From NCBI RefSeq assembly GCF_000987955.1, contig NZ_LAZU01000032.1, positions 147,694-211,693 on the forward strand: a stretch of 64,000 nt of DNA, in the 5' to 3' direction. The stretch is from Paenibacillus sp. DMB20. GTDB taxonomy: Bacteria > Bacillota > Bacilli > Paenibacillales > Paenibacillaceae. The notes under the pieces were generated by a model. The model did not search any database and was not told the DNA's origin. It saw nothing but the letters and a program-made list of their open reading frames with translations. Made by a program: the position numbers and the translations under genes. Below are positions 26,943 through 36,304 of this stretch, one piece after another (the first letter of the stretch is position 1; each line of letters opens with the position of its first letter).

Positions 26943-27558
26943 GGATTTTCACCTCCTTTCAGGCCGCTTAAATATTAGAAATAACTAGCAGCCACTACAT
27001 AAGTATACTGGCAATGGATTACTAAACATAGGTTTTCTGCGATAAACAAAAGAAACCGGCAGTCAGAGGGAATAAGCATCTCCTCGCGCCGATCCACGGA
27101 GAGTTAGAGTTTGCTTCCGCAAAATTTCCGTGTCTTTTCAGGATTTCGCAGTCTGTCATTGGCGTTTTATTGTCTTTTTGATTAAAGTCGCTCGCTTCTC
27201 CCCCTTTGATTTAATCCGGAACTTCTGCGCGATCACGCAAAAAAACATGCGCGATCACGCCTCAAATTCGCCGTGGAACACGGATTCGCCCTCCCCCCAT
27301 TCCAGCTATAATGAGGAGCAGATTCTAAAGCTGAGCGATAGTTTTTTGTGTCGACTTTTTACCGGAAATGCGTCCATTCTTCAATTTGTCTGACCCGGAT
27401 ATGTCCGATTCGCTCGCTCGTTTGAAATGAAAACGAAGGGACAAATCGCAAAAAAAATTGAAAATTGATGTTATCATATTCTTTTTCGTTTATTTCCCTC
27501 GAAAAGACGTTCAGTTGCGGCTAAAAAAAATGGTACATTGGGAGCGGGGGGATACAGT
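26943..27558. other. Gene-free intergenic region between two divergent operons
   Basis: This 615-base stretch holds the upstream regions of the RNA-repair operon (minus) and the ComP-like kinase (plus), and a direct repeat at 27226-27260. No gene with a ribosome site, RNA gene or terminator is convincing. An 87-codon plus frame at 27130-27393 lacks a ribosome site. Confidence 0.6.
27226..27260. repeat. Direct repeat, two 13-base copies 22 bases apart
   Basis: TGCGCGATCACGC occurs at 27226-27238 and 27248-27260, identical. The 22-base pitch is two helical turns, as expected of a double operator; GATC lies inside each. It lies about 300 bases before the kinase start. Confidence 0.6.
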
Positions 27559-29790
27559 TTGTCCGCTATTACGCGAAAATATAACTGGGCCGTATACGGA
27601 TCGGCCCTTGTTTACCTAGTAGTGGCGGCGTATATTCACGTCGCTACGTTTCAAAATCCATATACGGGTTTACTGTTCCGCGGCGAATCGGGCGCATGGA
27701 CCGTATCGTCGATCAATCCCACGGGTCTTGCGGCAAAATGGGACGTGCGCGTCGGCGACCGGCTCGTGTCGGTGGACGGCAAGCCTCCGGACCATATGAT
27801 CAAGCTCGGCGATCAGGCTTATCTCAAGCAATCGGGAACGCTTCTGTTGAATCGCTCCGGCCGCGGCTTGTTCGAGGTACGGAATGAAGCGGATGCCTCC
27901 GATTTGTACAGGGGATTATTCATCGTCTGCGCGGAGCTGGCGCTGCTCGTCATCGGTTTGGCTGCTTACCGCAAAAAGCCGGAATCCCATATGATCCGAC
28001 GGTTTTATGCGGTAAACCTGTTCATTGCCGCGATGCTGCTCACCGTCCATTCGACGGAAACGGCGTTAACCGGGCTGATCTTGCCCCTGCTCGTAAGCTG
28101 GATGCCTTATCTTCTATTTGCCTTCTTTGTCGCCTTCGTGTTCCGATCGGTCCCCCGCTCGATCAGTTGGGCCATGGCTCTTTACCGGCTATTAGCCGCA
28201 TTGTTTGCCACGTTTGCTCTGATCGCCTTTTCGTTGGCCGCCATTCCGGGATGGACCCGAAGCGCAATCCATGCCGCTCTGGTTGGGACGCTGGTCGCCA
28301 TTATCGTTATAGCGGCCGTCAATTGGAGAGCGATGAACCGGGCCGAGAAAAACAAGCTGCTCGTGTTCGTCTCCTCGCTGACCTTCGGCCTGCTGCCCTT
28401 TCTGTTCCTGTGCGCGCTGCCCGATCTGCTGTGGGGAGAATACATGGCCCCTCCGGAAATAACGTTGGCCGGCCTCATCGTCTTTCCGGCTTCCGTGCTG
28501 GTATTATGGGTACGACAGAAGATGGTCGACATGCGATTCTATCTTCCCCGGCTTATCATCCACAGCTTGTATGCCGGATCGGCGACCGTTCTCGGCGCAG
28601 CTCTCGTCCGAAGCGGCGCTTCCATGACAACGCTTATATTGTGCGGCGCTTTCGCCGCTCTTGTGCTGTTGCATCGGTTCAGCATCGACAGCTTAAAGCG
28701 CCAACGGGAACAGCGGGAAAATCGCTTCGACCGGCAGCGCCTGGAAATGTCCATCCGGGTTGCGGAACACCGCAATAGCCGGGATCTGCTGCGGATGCCT
28801 GCGGATCTCGTCCATAGCGTAACGGAAATCGAGGGACTGTGCTTCGTCTGGAATCGCGAGGCGGATGCCGTCGTATACGGAACCGGGCAATTCGCCGGGA
28901 TCGCGGATTGGGTCGATACCGGCAAGCCGATCCCGCGCGAAGTTTTGTCCGGACGGCCCGACTTCGTGCAGGTGCTGGATCTTGCCATGGAGCCGGGACA
29001 GCCGATCATCGGGTATTTGGGCTTGGGTCCCAAAATCAATCAAACCGAGTTCACCCCGGAGGAGCTGGGCCTGATCATCAAAGTGAGACAGGAAACCGTT
29101 CGCCTGCTGACGAATGCCTCCCTGCTCGATGAGCTGCGCAAAACGCGCGAGACGTTTCCCGGCAAGGAATCCGAATACCGGCTGATGGAAGCCCATCAAG
29201 CGGAGCAAGTTCGCACGTCCTACTATCTGCACGATCATATATTGCAGAATCTTATTTTCCTTACCCGTGATCTGGAAGAATTGCATGATACGGGGCATAG
29301 CGACAAGCGGCTGACCGCGGTCTGGTTGAAATGCCTGTACGACACGCAGCGCGACATCCGTCTGCTGTGCGATGACCTATACCCGCACATCGTCGATCAA
29401 GCGGGACTGGCCGACGCCCTGCGTTGGCTGATTCGTACGCTGAAAGAAAATGGCGGGCCGGCCGCCGAACTTGCAAACGAACTGCCGGAGACGCTTTCCC
29501 CGCTGTACAAAATCGCATTGTTTCGAATCGTGCGGGAACTGGCAACGAATGCGGCCAAGCACGCCAAGGCGGATAAATTAACGATCCGGTTATGGGAAAC
29601 GTTTGACGAGATCCACGGGCATATTCAGGATGACGGCATCGGAATAGACCCGGCCGCCGCTGGCGGACGTGGATTCGGTCTCGCCACGATAGGCAGTCAG
29701 ATTGCCCAATTCGGGGGGAGCATCGACATTGACTCGGCACCGGGACGCGGAACGACCGTCCGCATTCGGCTGCCGAAGCAAGGAGGTTGA
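27559..29790 (+). CDS. ComP-like sensor histidine kinase with extracytoplasmic PDZ domain
   Basis: About 743 aa. TTG 27559 is chosen because GGGGGG lies six bases ahead. One membrane helix (~8-28) is followed by a PDZ-like loop (SINPTGLAAKWDVRVGDRLV then SVDGKPP), then about seven further helices to ~330. A cytoplasmic coiled segment, a GAF-like part (~370-520) and the kinase core follow: LHDHILQNL with the likely phospho-His at 558, and ATPase motifs RELATNAAKHAKA (N box), IQDDGIGIDP (G1), GRGFGLATIG (G2). This matches the ComP/DegS class (HisKA_3-like HDxxxQ). The RR gene follows; there is no ComQ/ComX pheromone gene. Signal unknown. Confidence 0.88.
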   Translation: MSAITRKYNWAVYGSALVYLVVAAYIHVATFQNPYTGLLFRGESGAWTVSSINPTGLAAKWDVRVGDRLVSVDGKPPDHMIKLGDQAYLKQSGTLLLNRSGRGLFEVRNEADASDLYRGLFIVCAELALLVIGLAAYRKKPESHMIRRFYAVNLFIAAMLLTVHSTETALTGLILPLLVSWMPYLLFAFFVAFVFRSVPRSISWAMALYRLLAALFATFALIAFSLAAIPGWTRSAIHAALVGTLVAIIVIAAVNWRAMNRAEKNKLLVFVSSLTFGLLPFLFLCALPDLLWGEYMAPPEITLAGLIVFPASVLVLWVRQKMVDMRFYLPRLIIHSLYAGSATVLGAALVRSGASMTTLILCGAFAALVLLHRFSIDSLKRQREQRENRFDRQRLEMSIRVAEHRNSRDLLRMPADLVHSVTEIEGLCFVWNREADAVVYGTGQFAGIADWVDTGKPIPREVLSGRPDFVQVLDLAMEPGQPIIGYLGLGPKINQTEFTPEELGLIIKVRQETVRLLTNASLLDELRKTRETFPGKESEYRLMEAHQAEQVRTSYYLHDHILQNLIFLTRDLEELHDTGHSDKRLTAVWLKCLYDTQRDIRLLCDDLYPHIVDQAGLADALRWLIRTLKENGGPAAELANELPETLSPLYKIALFRIVRELATNAAKHAKADKLTIRLWETFDEIHGHIQDDGIGIDPAAAGGRGFGLATIGSQIAQFGGSIDIDSAPGRGTTVRIRLPKQGG

Positions 29791-29797
29791 AAGAAGC

Positions 29798-30427
29798 ATG
29801 AAGCAGCCCATCAAGGTCCTGTTGCTGGATGATCATCCGCTGGTCATGGAAGGATTGAAGAGTCGGCTTGATCGGGAGTCCGACATTGTTGTAGCCGGGA
29901 CGTTCAGCGATCCCCGGGAGCTGCTATCGCAAATCGGCCTGCTCAAGCCGGACGTCGCCGTTATCGACGTGTCCATGCCGGGCATGAACGGGTTCGAGGT
30001 GTTAACGGAATTAAAGCGGACTTACGGTACGGCGGTCAAGCTGATCGTGCTCTCGGGATATGTCTATGACGAATATGTACATAAAGCCTACGAGATCGGC
30101 GTGCATGCCTATCTGTCCAAACAGGCGACCTACCCGCAAATCATGAATGCCATACGGCAGAGCATGCTCGGTCACCGGCTCGTGTCGGAACGGATGAATG
30201 CCTCGTTAAGAGCCGACCAACTGACCCCGACGGAGCGGGAAGTGTTGAAACGAATCGCGCTGGAGCAGACGAACAAGGAAATTGCAGCGGAGCTCGCGAT
30301 CAGCCAGCGGACGGTTGAATACCACATGGCGGCCATTAACCGGAAGCTCGACGTGAAGACGAGGGTCGGCGCGGTAGCCAAAGCCTACGAGCTGGGGTTG
30401 CTGGAGCGGCTGTATGATGAGCCATGA
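29798..30427 (+). CDS. ComA-like response regulator, NarL/LuxR family
   Basis: 209 aa. Receiver with acidic pocket DDH (11-13) and phospho-Asp 57 (AVIDVSMPG), then a LuxR-type HTH at ~145-205: LTPTEREVLKRIALEQTNKE and ISQRTVEYHMAAINRKLDVK. ATG 29798 has AGGAGG (overlapping the kinase stop GGAGGTTGA) 11 bases ahead. It is coupled to and probably phosphorylated by the upstream ComP-like kinase. Similarity of domain layout to ComA is good, though regulon and target are unknown. Confidence 0.9.
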   Translation: MKQPIKVLLLDDHPLVMEGLKSRLDRESDIVVAGTFSDPRELLSQIGLLKPDVAVIDVSMPGMNGFEVLTELKRTYGTAVKLIVLSGYVYDEYVHKAYEIGVHAYLSKQATYPQIMNAIRQSMLGHRLVSERMNASLRADQLTPTEREVLKRIALEQTNKEIAAELAISQRTVEYHMAAINRKLDVKTRVGAVAKAYELGLLERLYDEP

Positions 30428-30485
30428 AGGCGTAAAATATCGATAAAGCTTCTCTGCCGCTTTGCTGATGGGGATTAACAGACTA

Positions 30486-30527
30486 AAAAACAACGTCACA
30501 ACGATAACGTAGTGACGTTGTTTTTTT
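30486..30527 (+). terminator. Terminator of the two-component operon
   Basis: ACAACGTCAC (30490-30499) pairs perfectly with GTGACGTTGT (30512-30521), followed by TTTTTTT. Confidence 0.88.
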
Positions 30528-30560
30528 GTTTAACGCTGATTCCCTTTTTACCTTTAGATA

Positions 30561-30737
30561 GAACGTTCTGAATCTACACCTGAAGTAGTGCGGAAATTTT
30601 ATCCTGAGATTGTTAAAATTAATGAAGGTGGTTCTTATTGTTTTGCAATAAATGAACGGATTGATTTAAGAATGAGGAGGAGGAGTTTATTTTTAATAAA
30701 TTATTGCGAAAAATTGGTTATCCAAATTGTGTGTTAA
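30561..30737 (+). pseudogene. Coding-like remnant upstream of the M23 gene
   Basis: This frame reads as coherent protein (STPEVVRKFYPEIVKINEGG, YCFAINERIDLRMR) in AT-rich codons but has no start and is closed by a stop on the left at 30555. It looks like the end of an unidentified gene whose 5' part was lost; it also overlaps the next gene's start. Confidence 0.25.
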
Positions 30738-31589
30738 TAGGGTTCACTTTATTATTGTGGATAAGTGTTTTTTTTATTGGTGGTATATTTGGTGCGTATT
30801 CATGGGCAATCCTCAAATTAGTTTTACCTATCATAGGAGTACTGGGATTATTAATTAATTTGGTCATGTTTATCATTTTAATTGTTAAAAAGAAAAGAAG
30901 TTTAAAGTTGTTTACTAATGTAATGTTAAACATAGCATTAATCTTTCCAATATTAATGACTATGAATATTATTCCTTATGCTTATCCAAACACTATTACA
31001 CGTGCTCAACCATCTATAACGGTAAGTTGGCCTTTAGCTGAAAAAACCGTTGTTGGTTGGGGAGGTGATAGTGTTAAAGATAATTTACCTCATGCAACAT
31101 GGTCATCTGAGAGATGGGCATATGATTTAGTAATGGAGCCGCATAATATTAATAGTGATAGTAATGAAGACTACGGAATATGGGATAAAGAAATTCATTC
31201 ACCGGTTTCAGGAATAGTAATTGCTGTTTCTGATAATGAAGCTGACATTACGCCAGGATCAGAAAACTTTATTTCAATGGAAGGAAATCATGTGTATATA
31301 AAAATAAAAAGAAACAGGCACTTACCTTTTACTTAACCATTTAAAAAAAGATAGTGTCACTGTTGAAGTGGGAGATCATGTAAAGCAAGGAGATGTCATA
31401 GGAAGAGTTGGAAATAGCGGTTCAACCTCAGAACCTCATTTACATATTCATCATCAAAGACAAGATCCAACTAAAGTTATACATCCTGTCTTAGCAGAAG
31501 GCCTACCTTTATTTTTTAAAGATATAAATGGTGACCTCATGCCGAAAAAAGATACCATTATAGAACCAAAAAATATTCCTTTAAAGTAA
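30704..31589 (+). CDS. Membrane-anchored M23 (LytM) family peptidase (frame broken at A5 run 31306-31310)
   Basis: About 294 aa after correction. Four hydrophobic segments within residues ~5-95 (for example VLIGFTLLLWISVFFIGGIF) anchor it. The extracytoplasmic M23 domain keeps HATWSSERWAYDLV (first His/Asp), EIHSPVSGIVIAV and GNSGSTSEPHLHIHHQ (HxH zinc site). The frame stops at KRNRHLPFT as read; removing one A gives KIKETGTYLLLNHLKKDSV and joins the rest. The start is uncertain: TTG 30704 is 18 bases from GGAGGAGGAG. Strongly AT-rich, unlike the two-component genes before it, suggesting acquisition. Confidence 0.8.
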
Positions 31590-31590
31590 T

Positions 31591-31671
31591 CAAAGCGTGC
31601 TCTACCTGCTTCAGAATGGTTTCGTGACCGGAACCGTTCTGCATGTGGGAGGCGGACCTATTTTAACGTAA
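31591..31671 (+). pseudogene. C-terminal remnant of a short-chain dehydrogenase gene
   Basis: Twenty-six codons read SVLYLLQNGFVTGTVLHVGG then GPILT and stop. This is the usual SDR end, after the fold's catalytic part is gone. No start or catalytic Tyr-Lys motif is present. Confidence 0.5.
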
Positions 31672-31803
31672 GCTAAGTGAACTCGATCAAGCGTCGAAAC
31701 CGTCCAAAGAAAATCGCTGCGCCAAATTTCAATGCGGTGTCCGTTAGTTCCTTTGCAGCCTTCATTATCGTTTCTACCGGATAACTGACTCTAGTTGCCG
31801 CAA

Positions 31804-31865
31804 AAAACACCTCCAAGGTTATCTCCATATCTTACGACATGGTTGAATTCTCTTGAAGGTGTTTT
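31804..31865 (-). terminator. Long-arm hairpin, probable terminator of the MerR operon
   Basis: AAAACACCTCCAAG (31804-31817) pairs with CTTGAAGGTGTTTT (31852-31865), one mismatch; the loop is 34 bases. The minus-strand second arm ends in GTTTTTTG. The large loop could also mark an old insertion-element end. Confidence 0.5.
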
Positions 31866-31878
31866 GATTTGTCTCACG

Positions 31879-32145
31879 CTACGGGGTCAGTCTGTTTAGA
31901 GCATCTTTAATTTGCTGGATCGTTAATCCACTTGTTTTCAGTTCTTTAATCAAAAGAATGCGTGCTACGGTTTCCTCTCTTTTGTATCTGCGTGTCAGAT
32001 TCTCTTCAGCCTGTTCAAAAGGCAGCATGCCTTCTTCCGTGTAAAATTTCAGCGTACTGTAGCGAGCATTCGTAAGCCGCACTAATTCTCCTATGGATAC
32101 GAACTCAGAGGTCAATATGGTCTCCATGGAACGTTGTCTGGACAT
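31879..32145 (-). CDS. MerR-family transcriptional regulator (short)
   Basis: 88 aa, essentially only the DNA-binding domain: SIGELVRLTNARYSTLKFYT and EEGMLPF, then a typical MerR helix GLTIQQIKDALNRLTP. No effector domain. ATG 32145 has AAAGGAG, and the upstream gene's stop (32161) lies 15 bases before, so the two are coupled. It may regulate that operon or assist the unknown partner. Confidence 0.85.
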   Translation of the reverse strand: MSRQRSMETILTSEFVSIGELVRLTNARYSTLKFYTEEGMLPFEQAEENLTRRYKREETVARILLIKELKTSGLTIQQIKDALNRLTP

Positions 32146-32160
32146 GATTACCCAACTCCT

Positions 32161-33154
32161 TTAAATTGGGCGTTTCGGAAGTAAACGCACACCTTGAATT
32201 GGCACCCTCATGTAAACAACATGCGGGACCGCTTCGTAAACCAAATTATCTATTTTTATGGTCGATATCGGTCCTTTCTCTAACACTTTAACCTTATGGC
32301 CATAGGACTCTAACCGTGAAATTACATCGTTCAATCTTTTATTGGAATTGGAGAACCAAGCTTCGGTTTCAATAAATACAGCTTGCGAGCGCTCAAGCAT
32401 GGGGAAAAAAAAGTTGATGGTGCTGCCCACAGCTGTCTTCACAAACCTTTTCTTCATATGCAAGAATTGTTTGATTGCTATTTCAATCCCGTGATGGATT
32501 TGAATTGGAAACAATACTTTTGCCAGTAAAACACTTTGATATAATTCATTCATTCTGGTGTTCACCTTTTCTAGCTCGTTCCTCGAGAAAAAATCATGCA
32601 TGCATCCACTTTCACGAAGAAGCCAAATCATACAAATGATCTCCTCTGTTACCGAACCGTCTTCCAGAATTTCTGCTCGAATATTCTCGGTAGTCCTTGA
32701 GTATGTCTCAATATCGCTTCGATATTCTTTGATTGCAACGCCTGCGGAATCATAATATAAGTCGCACCCCAACAGATTCGGGATTTCCTCAAGCAAATCT
32801 ATTGCCTTAAGAGAATCGGATATTGCGTGCTCAAACTTTAGTAATTTTTTCTGAGGAAGCGTTGAAGCCCCTTTCAGCCACCATTTCAGATCACCCGTTA
32901 CCGATGATTTTTTTGTTGAGTAATGGTTTGAAAACAGTTTCCCGGTAAAGCATGGTATGAGATTGGTCAAGTACATCACTTTTCAATATGAATTTATTCT
33001 CTGTTTGTGTAAACGCGCTGTCTAAGTAAACCTCTAAAATGACTGCTGCTGCCATACAACGAACAGCCGCTTTCTTCACCGTAGTCATATAAAGACTACT
33101 TTGTACATTTAGCGCAATCATTGAAAAACTTTGTGCTAATTTTAGATCTGTCAT
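32161..33154 (-). CDS. Unknown protein paired with a MerR regulator (frame broken at T7 run 32908-32914)
   Basis: About 330 aa after correction, soluble and largely helical. ATG 33154 has GGGGTGG ahead. It begins MTDLKLAQSFSMIALNVQSS, then ends the first frame at LLNKKIIGNG. Removing one base at the A7 coding run gives LLNKKSSVTGDLKWWLKGAS and the remainder, which ends RVPIQGVRLLPKRPI. The N-terminal pattern weakly recalls GPP34/Golgi-phosphoprotein-3-like proteins, but I do not claim it. AT-rich compared with the flanks. A clear sigma-A promoter with a heptanucleotide repeat precedes it. Confidence 0.6.
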
Positions 33155-33226
33155 AGCAAACCACCCCTATTCATGATTTTATTCATGCCGGCTGATGTTT
33201 ACTTTGTATATGGAATAATTCTGGTG

Positions 33227-33255
33227 TTACTTATTACTTATTACTTATTACTTAC
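33227..33255. repeat. Heptanucleotide tandem repeat downstream of a promoter
   Basis: About four copies of a 7-base unit (TTATTAC on plus, GTAATAA on minus) fill 33227-33255, directly downstream of the -10 box of the promoter for 32161-33154. Copy-number change would alter the distance from promoter to gene. Confidence 0.75.
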
Positions 33256-33284
33256 TGTATATAATATTTACATTGTTTTGTCAA
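33256..33284 (-). promoter_or_regulatory. Sigma-A-type promoter for the unknown/MerR operon
   Basis: Perfect TTGACA (complement of 33279-33284), 17-base spacer, TATACA (complement of 33256-33261). Confidence 0.8.
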
Positions 33285-33445
33285 ACATTTGGTAACTGTG
33301 GGTATATATTCCAACAAAAGACGAAAAAGATTCGTCAGTTCGCATCAAAAAACTCTGTAGTATAAAAAAAACAATACAGCATGGACGGACTTGTAGAAAC
33401 CAAAGTATTTGTTTAATGACGGCCCACGCTTGCGAGGACAATATT

Positions 33446-33483
33446 AAAAAAAAACAAAAAAACATGCCCAATTAGGCATGTTC
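33446..33483 (-). terminator. Terminator of the serine hydrolase gene
   Basis: AACATGCC (33461-33468) pairs with GGCATGTT (33475-33482); on the minus strand a long T-rich run follows. Confidence 0.85.
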
Positions 33484-33559
33484 CATTTTTGCGTTCGACG
33501 GAGCCAAGGGGAGCGGCCCCCCACTCACTAAGCCACCCGCATGGGTTAATTTGAATGTT

Positions 33560-34620
33560 CTAACTGCGAACATGTTTTTCTAATTTACGCAGAACGTTAA
33601 AAAATATATAGTTCATGCCTTTGGACCGATAGGCGGTTTGGTTGAAGCTTCCCATGATATACACATCATAGTTGGGGAAATACAGCATGGCCGCGCCGCT
33701 CGCGCCAAGATGCCCCCAGCCGATGTATTTTCGGGTAAACGGAATGAAATGCAGCCTCATGAGCCCATAGCCGTAGTCCATGCCCAACCACATTTTGTTC
33801 CATTGCAACATGGTGTCCAAGGTTTCTTTCCGGACAATCCGATAGTTTACGAGAGCTTTCAAGAAGGTGAGCAGATCCTCTGATGTCGAAACGGTTTGAC
33901 CTCCGGCATAAAAAACTGCTGAAACAGCGGTAGTCTTCCAGCTTTATTTTTTAAATCATTCAAATGAAGGTTTGCCACGGGCAGGCCGTTGTCGACGGCA
34001 GGATTGGAATAGTGCGATAGATAGGAGTGGTTCATCTCTAGGGGAGTAAAAATATAATCATGCAGCACCTCGTGATAAGCCTTGGAGGTGACTCTTTCAA
34101 TGATGAGCCCCAACAGATTGAATCCCGTATCCGAATAATGAAGCCCTTTTCCCGGAGGAAACCGGGGTTGCAGATGTTCTGTCGACCACGCTATGGTTTC
34201 TTCCGCCGTCCAGAAACGGGAAGGATTCGCGAGAGCTTCATCCATGAACCCGGCTTGGCCTCCCCTCGGTTTGTCCTCGTAATAATCGGGGAGACCGGAT
34301 GTATTGCTCACCAAATGTTTAATTTGAATCTCCGGCACATAATTTTTTCCTTTATGCGTATGAAGGTCTTTCAGGATGGACGGAGGCAGGTAATTTGCGA
34401 TGGGGTCTTCAAACCGGACAAACCCCTGCTCTACTAATTTGGCAAGTATAACCGAAGTAAAGGCCTTGCCTATGCTAGCCGTATGATAAGCCTGGCGAGG
34501 ATCGGCAGGAAATCCATCCGTGTCTCCCGCAGCCATGGGCCAGTGGATATCCAGCTTATCCGAATGGACCAGCAGGTACACATTATGGAGTTTGGGATCG
34601 GATGCCACCTTTTGGCTCAA
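33560..34620 (-). CDS. Serine hydrolase, beta-lactamase (class C/DD-peptidase) family (frame broken at A6 run 33910-33915)
   Basis: About 353 aa. Residues carry the serine nucleophile motif HTASIGKAFTSV (SxxK-type, S-I-G-K), a YSDTGFNLLG Tyr motif and, after the break, WGHLGASGAAMLYFPNYDVY with the HxG-type third motif. As read, the frame ends RHQRICSPS. Gaining one base (or losing two) in the T6 coding run gives FYAGGQTVSTSEDLL and joins the rest, so here the error sign differs from the other genes. TTG 34620 starts the frame shown; a GAGGGGG eight bases before ATT 34659 suggests the real start may lie upstream. No signal peptide, so probably cytoplasmic or an esterase. Confidence 0.82.
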
Positions 34621-34940
34621 ATTCGTTTCGATTTCTTTTCTTACCGTTTCTTTTCTAATTTTTAATTCCCCCTCACGGTACCCCGTTTATAATAAATTGC
34701 GAGATTGTTCTGATTTTATCCTATTCAACATCAAGGACAAAACATGCATCCGTATCGGCTTTCGTAAACATTTGGCCTCATTCCGACGATTAAACCATGA
34801 TCCCTTGATCGCACCTGTTCATCATTCATGGATTTCCCTTTCCAGGATTAGCGCAGTAACTTGTCATAATCAAAAACTAAAGCGATATAAATAAAAAGCG
34901 GTAAGGATTACGCCCATTTGAACAAAAAGGGGATGTGTTT

Positions 34941-36173
34941 ATGTCCAATGTCACGTATCCACTTTCAAAGAAATGGATTCGGTGCGCCATGATCCTGACC
35001 CTGGCTTCCTCGCTGCTCGTCATTCCTGTCGGAGCGTCTCCGGCTTCAAGCGTTGAAGCTGACGCCATTGAATTAAAAATCCAAGCGGAGTACCTGCTTG
35101 ACACCAACTTGTCCGTCGGGGAGAGCCGCATTCTGAGCAGGCAGCAGATTGAGGAACTGTGGGATGGGATCGATCCGGACTATTCGGCAGACAAGGCCGT
35201 TGAAGCCGTCCGCTCCGCTCTTCCCGAGAAAGAATACGAGGCTTTATTCCCGATGCGGCTCGGATCGCCGGAATGGCACGAATTCAACAAAGGTAAAAAA
35301 GACTATAATCCCCATCAGGTCGACTATTATTCCTATCAAAATCTCATCAACGCCGTTAGACTCACCGCGAATATCAAATACAAAGTGTCCTACCGGGAAG
35401 GAAACTATTCCGCGCAAGAAATTTACCGATTAGAGAAGAAAGGCAAAACGGAGACGCTTATCGTACGTTCTGCAGATTTCAACTCGCCCGAAAATAAAAG
35501 CAAGCCCATTGCCACGCAAATTGTGGATTACGGCGCCTTCTTAAACGAAGGGCTGGAGAAGGATCGCAAGCGTGATCTCGCTGCCCTTCTCGCGAATTTA
35601 TCCCATGAGACGGGCGGCGGTTGGGATGAAGCGCCAGGAGGCATGCTGCGCTGGGGACTCTATTGGAACGAAAATATTGCGGGCAAGACGGGCCAGAATA
35701 AGTCCGACTTCGTAGATCCTGCCAGCAGCAAAGAATATCCGGGCGTTCCCGGCAAGAAATATTACGGCCGCGGTCCCATCATGTTGAGTTGGAATTTCAA
35801 ATATGGATTAATGAGCGCCATCATATACGGAGACAAGAACGTCCTGTTGAAAAATCCGGAGTCAATTGCGGCCGACGGCAAGCTTGGTTTTGCAACCGCC
35901 ATCTTATTCTGGATGACGCCGCAAGCGCCGAAGCCTTCCGCCCATGACGTCATGATCGGCAGATGGAAGCCTTCAAATGAAGAGAAGGCCAAAGGATTGG
36001 CACCTGCCGGATTCGGCGTCAGCATCATGGTCCTCAACGGTCTGGAAGCGGATCTGGACGAGTCCAATGGCGCCATCAAGCGCCGCGCGGGTCACTATCG
36101 CGACATTACGAACCGAATGGGCGTGGATATTACGGGAGAAAAAATCAATACGCTTGGCATGAAGCCATTCTGA
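34941..36173 (+). CDS. Secreted chitinase-like enzyme, glycoside hydrolase family 19
   Basis: 410 aa. Signal peptide residues 1-37 (SKKWIRCAMILTLASSLLVI). The GH19 core at ~190-400 shows AALLANLSHETGGGWDEAPG with the catalytic Glu near 223, GMLRWGLYWNENIAG, KKYYGRGPIMLSWNFKYGL, GFATAILFWMTPQAPKPSAHD and VLNGLEADL, all hallmarks. An N-terminal ~150-residue region (SRQQIEELWDGIDPDYS) is not recognised. ATG 34941 has GGGG eight bases ahead; a GTG six bases upstream is also in frame. Degrades chitin or related beta-1,4-GlcNAc polymers. Confidence 0.92.
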   Translation: MSNVTYPLSKKWIRCAMILTLASSLLVIPVGASPASSVEADAIELKIQAEYLLDTNLSVGESRILSRQQIEELWDGIDPDYSADKAVEAVRSALPEKEYEALFPMRLGSPEWHEFNKGKKDYNPHQVDYYSYQNLINAVRLTANIKYKVSYREGNYSAQEIYRLEKKGKTETLIVRSADFNSPENKSKPIATQIVDYGAFLNEGLEKDRKRDLAALLANLSHETGGGWDEAPGGMLRWGLYWNENIAGKTGQNKSDFVDPASSKEYPGVPGKKYYGRGPIMLSWNFKYGLMSAIIYGDKNVLLKNPESIAADGKLGFATAILFWMTPQAPKPSAHDVMIGRWKPSNEEKAKGLAPAGFGVSIMVLNGLEADLDESNGAIKRRAGHYRDITNRMGVDITGEKINTLGMKPF

Positions 36174-36255
36174 CTAGGCCTTCATTTCAGAAGAAACAAC
36201 GGCCCCCATATACCTAATCGTACTATTCAGGTTTTCGTAGAAAAATCATATGAAT

Positions 36256-36297
36256 GACAAACAGCCTTCCCCCAATTTCGAGGAGAAGGCTGTTTTC
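36256..36297. terminator. Bidirectional terminator between convergent genes
   Basis: ACAGCCTT (36261-36268)/AAGGCTGT (36285-36292) with inner CCCC/GGAG pairing. It separates the plus chitinase and the minus GH101-like gene. Confidence 0.75.
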
Positions 36298-36304
36298 GCG
36301 TATT

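Noticed and set aside
27130-27393. 87-codon open frame ahead of the ComP-like kinase
   Set aside because: No ribosome site and no recognisable or biased protein sequence.
27538-27558. Upstream TTG start for the ComP-like kinase
   Set aside because: TTG 27559 is better placed after GGGGGG; nothing supports the extra seven codons.
33268-33471. 67-codon frame on the minus strand
   Set aside because: Overlaps a terminator and a promoter, with no ribosome site; codon use is irregular.
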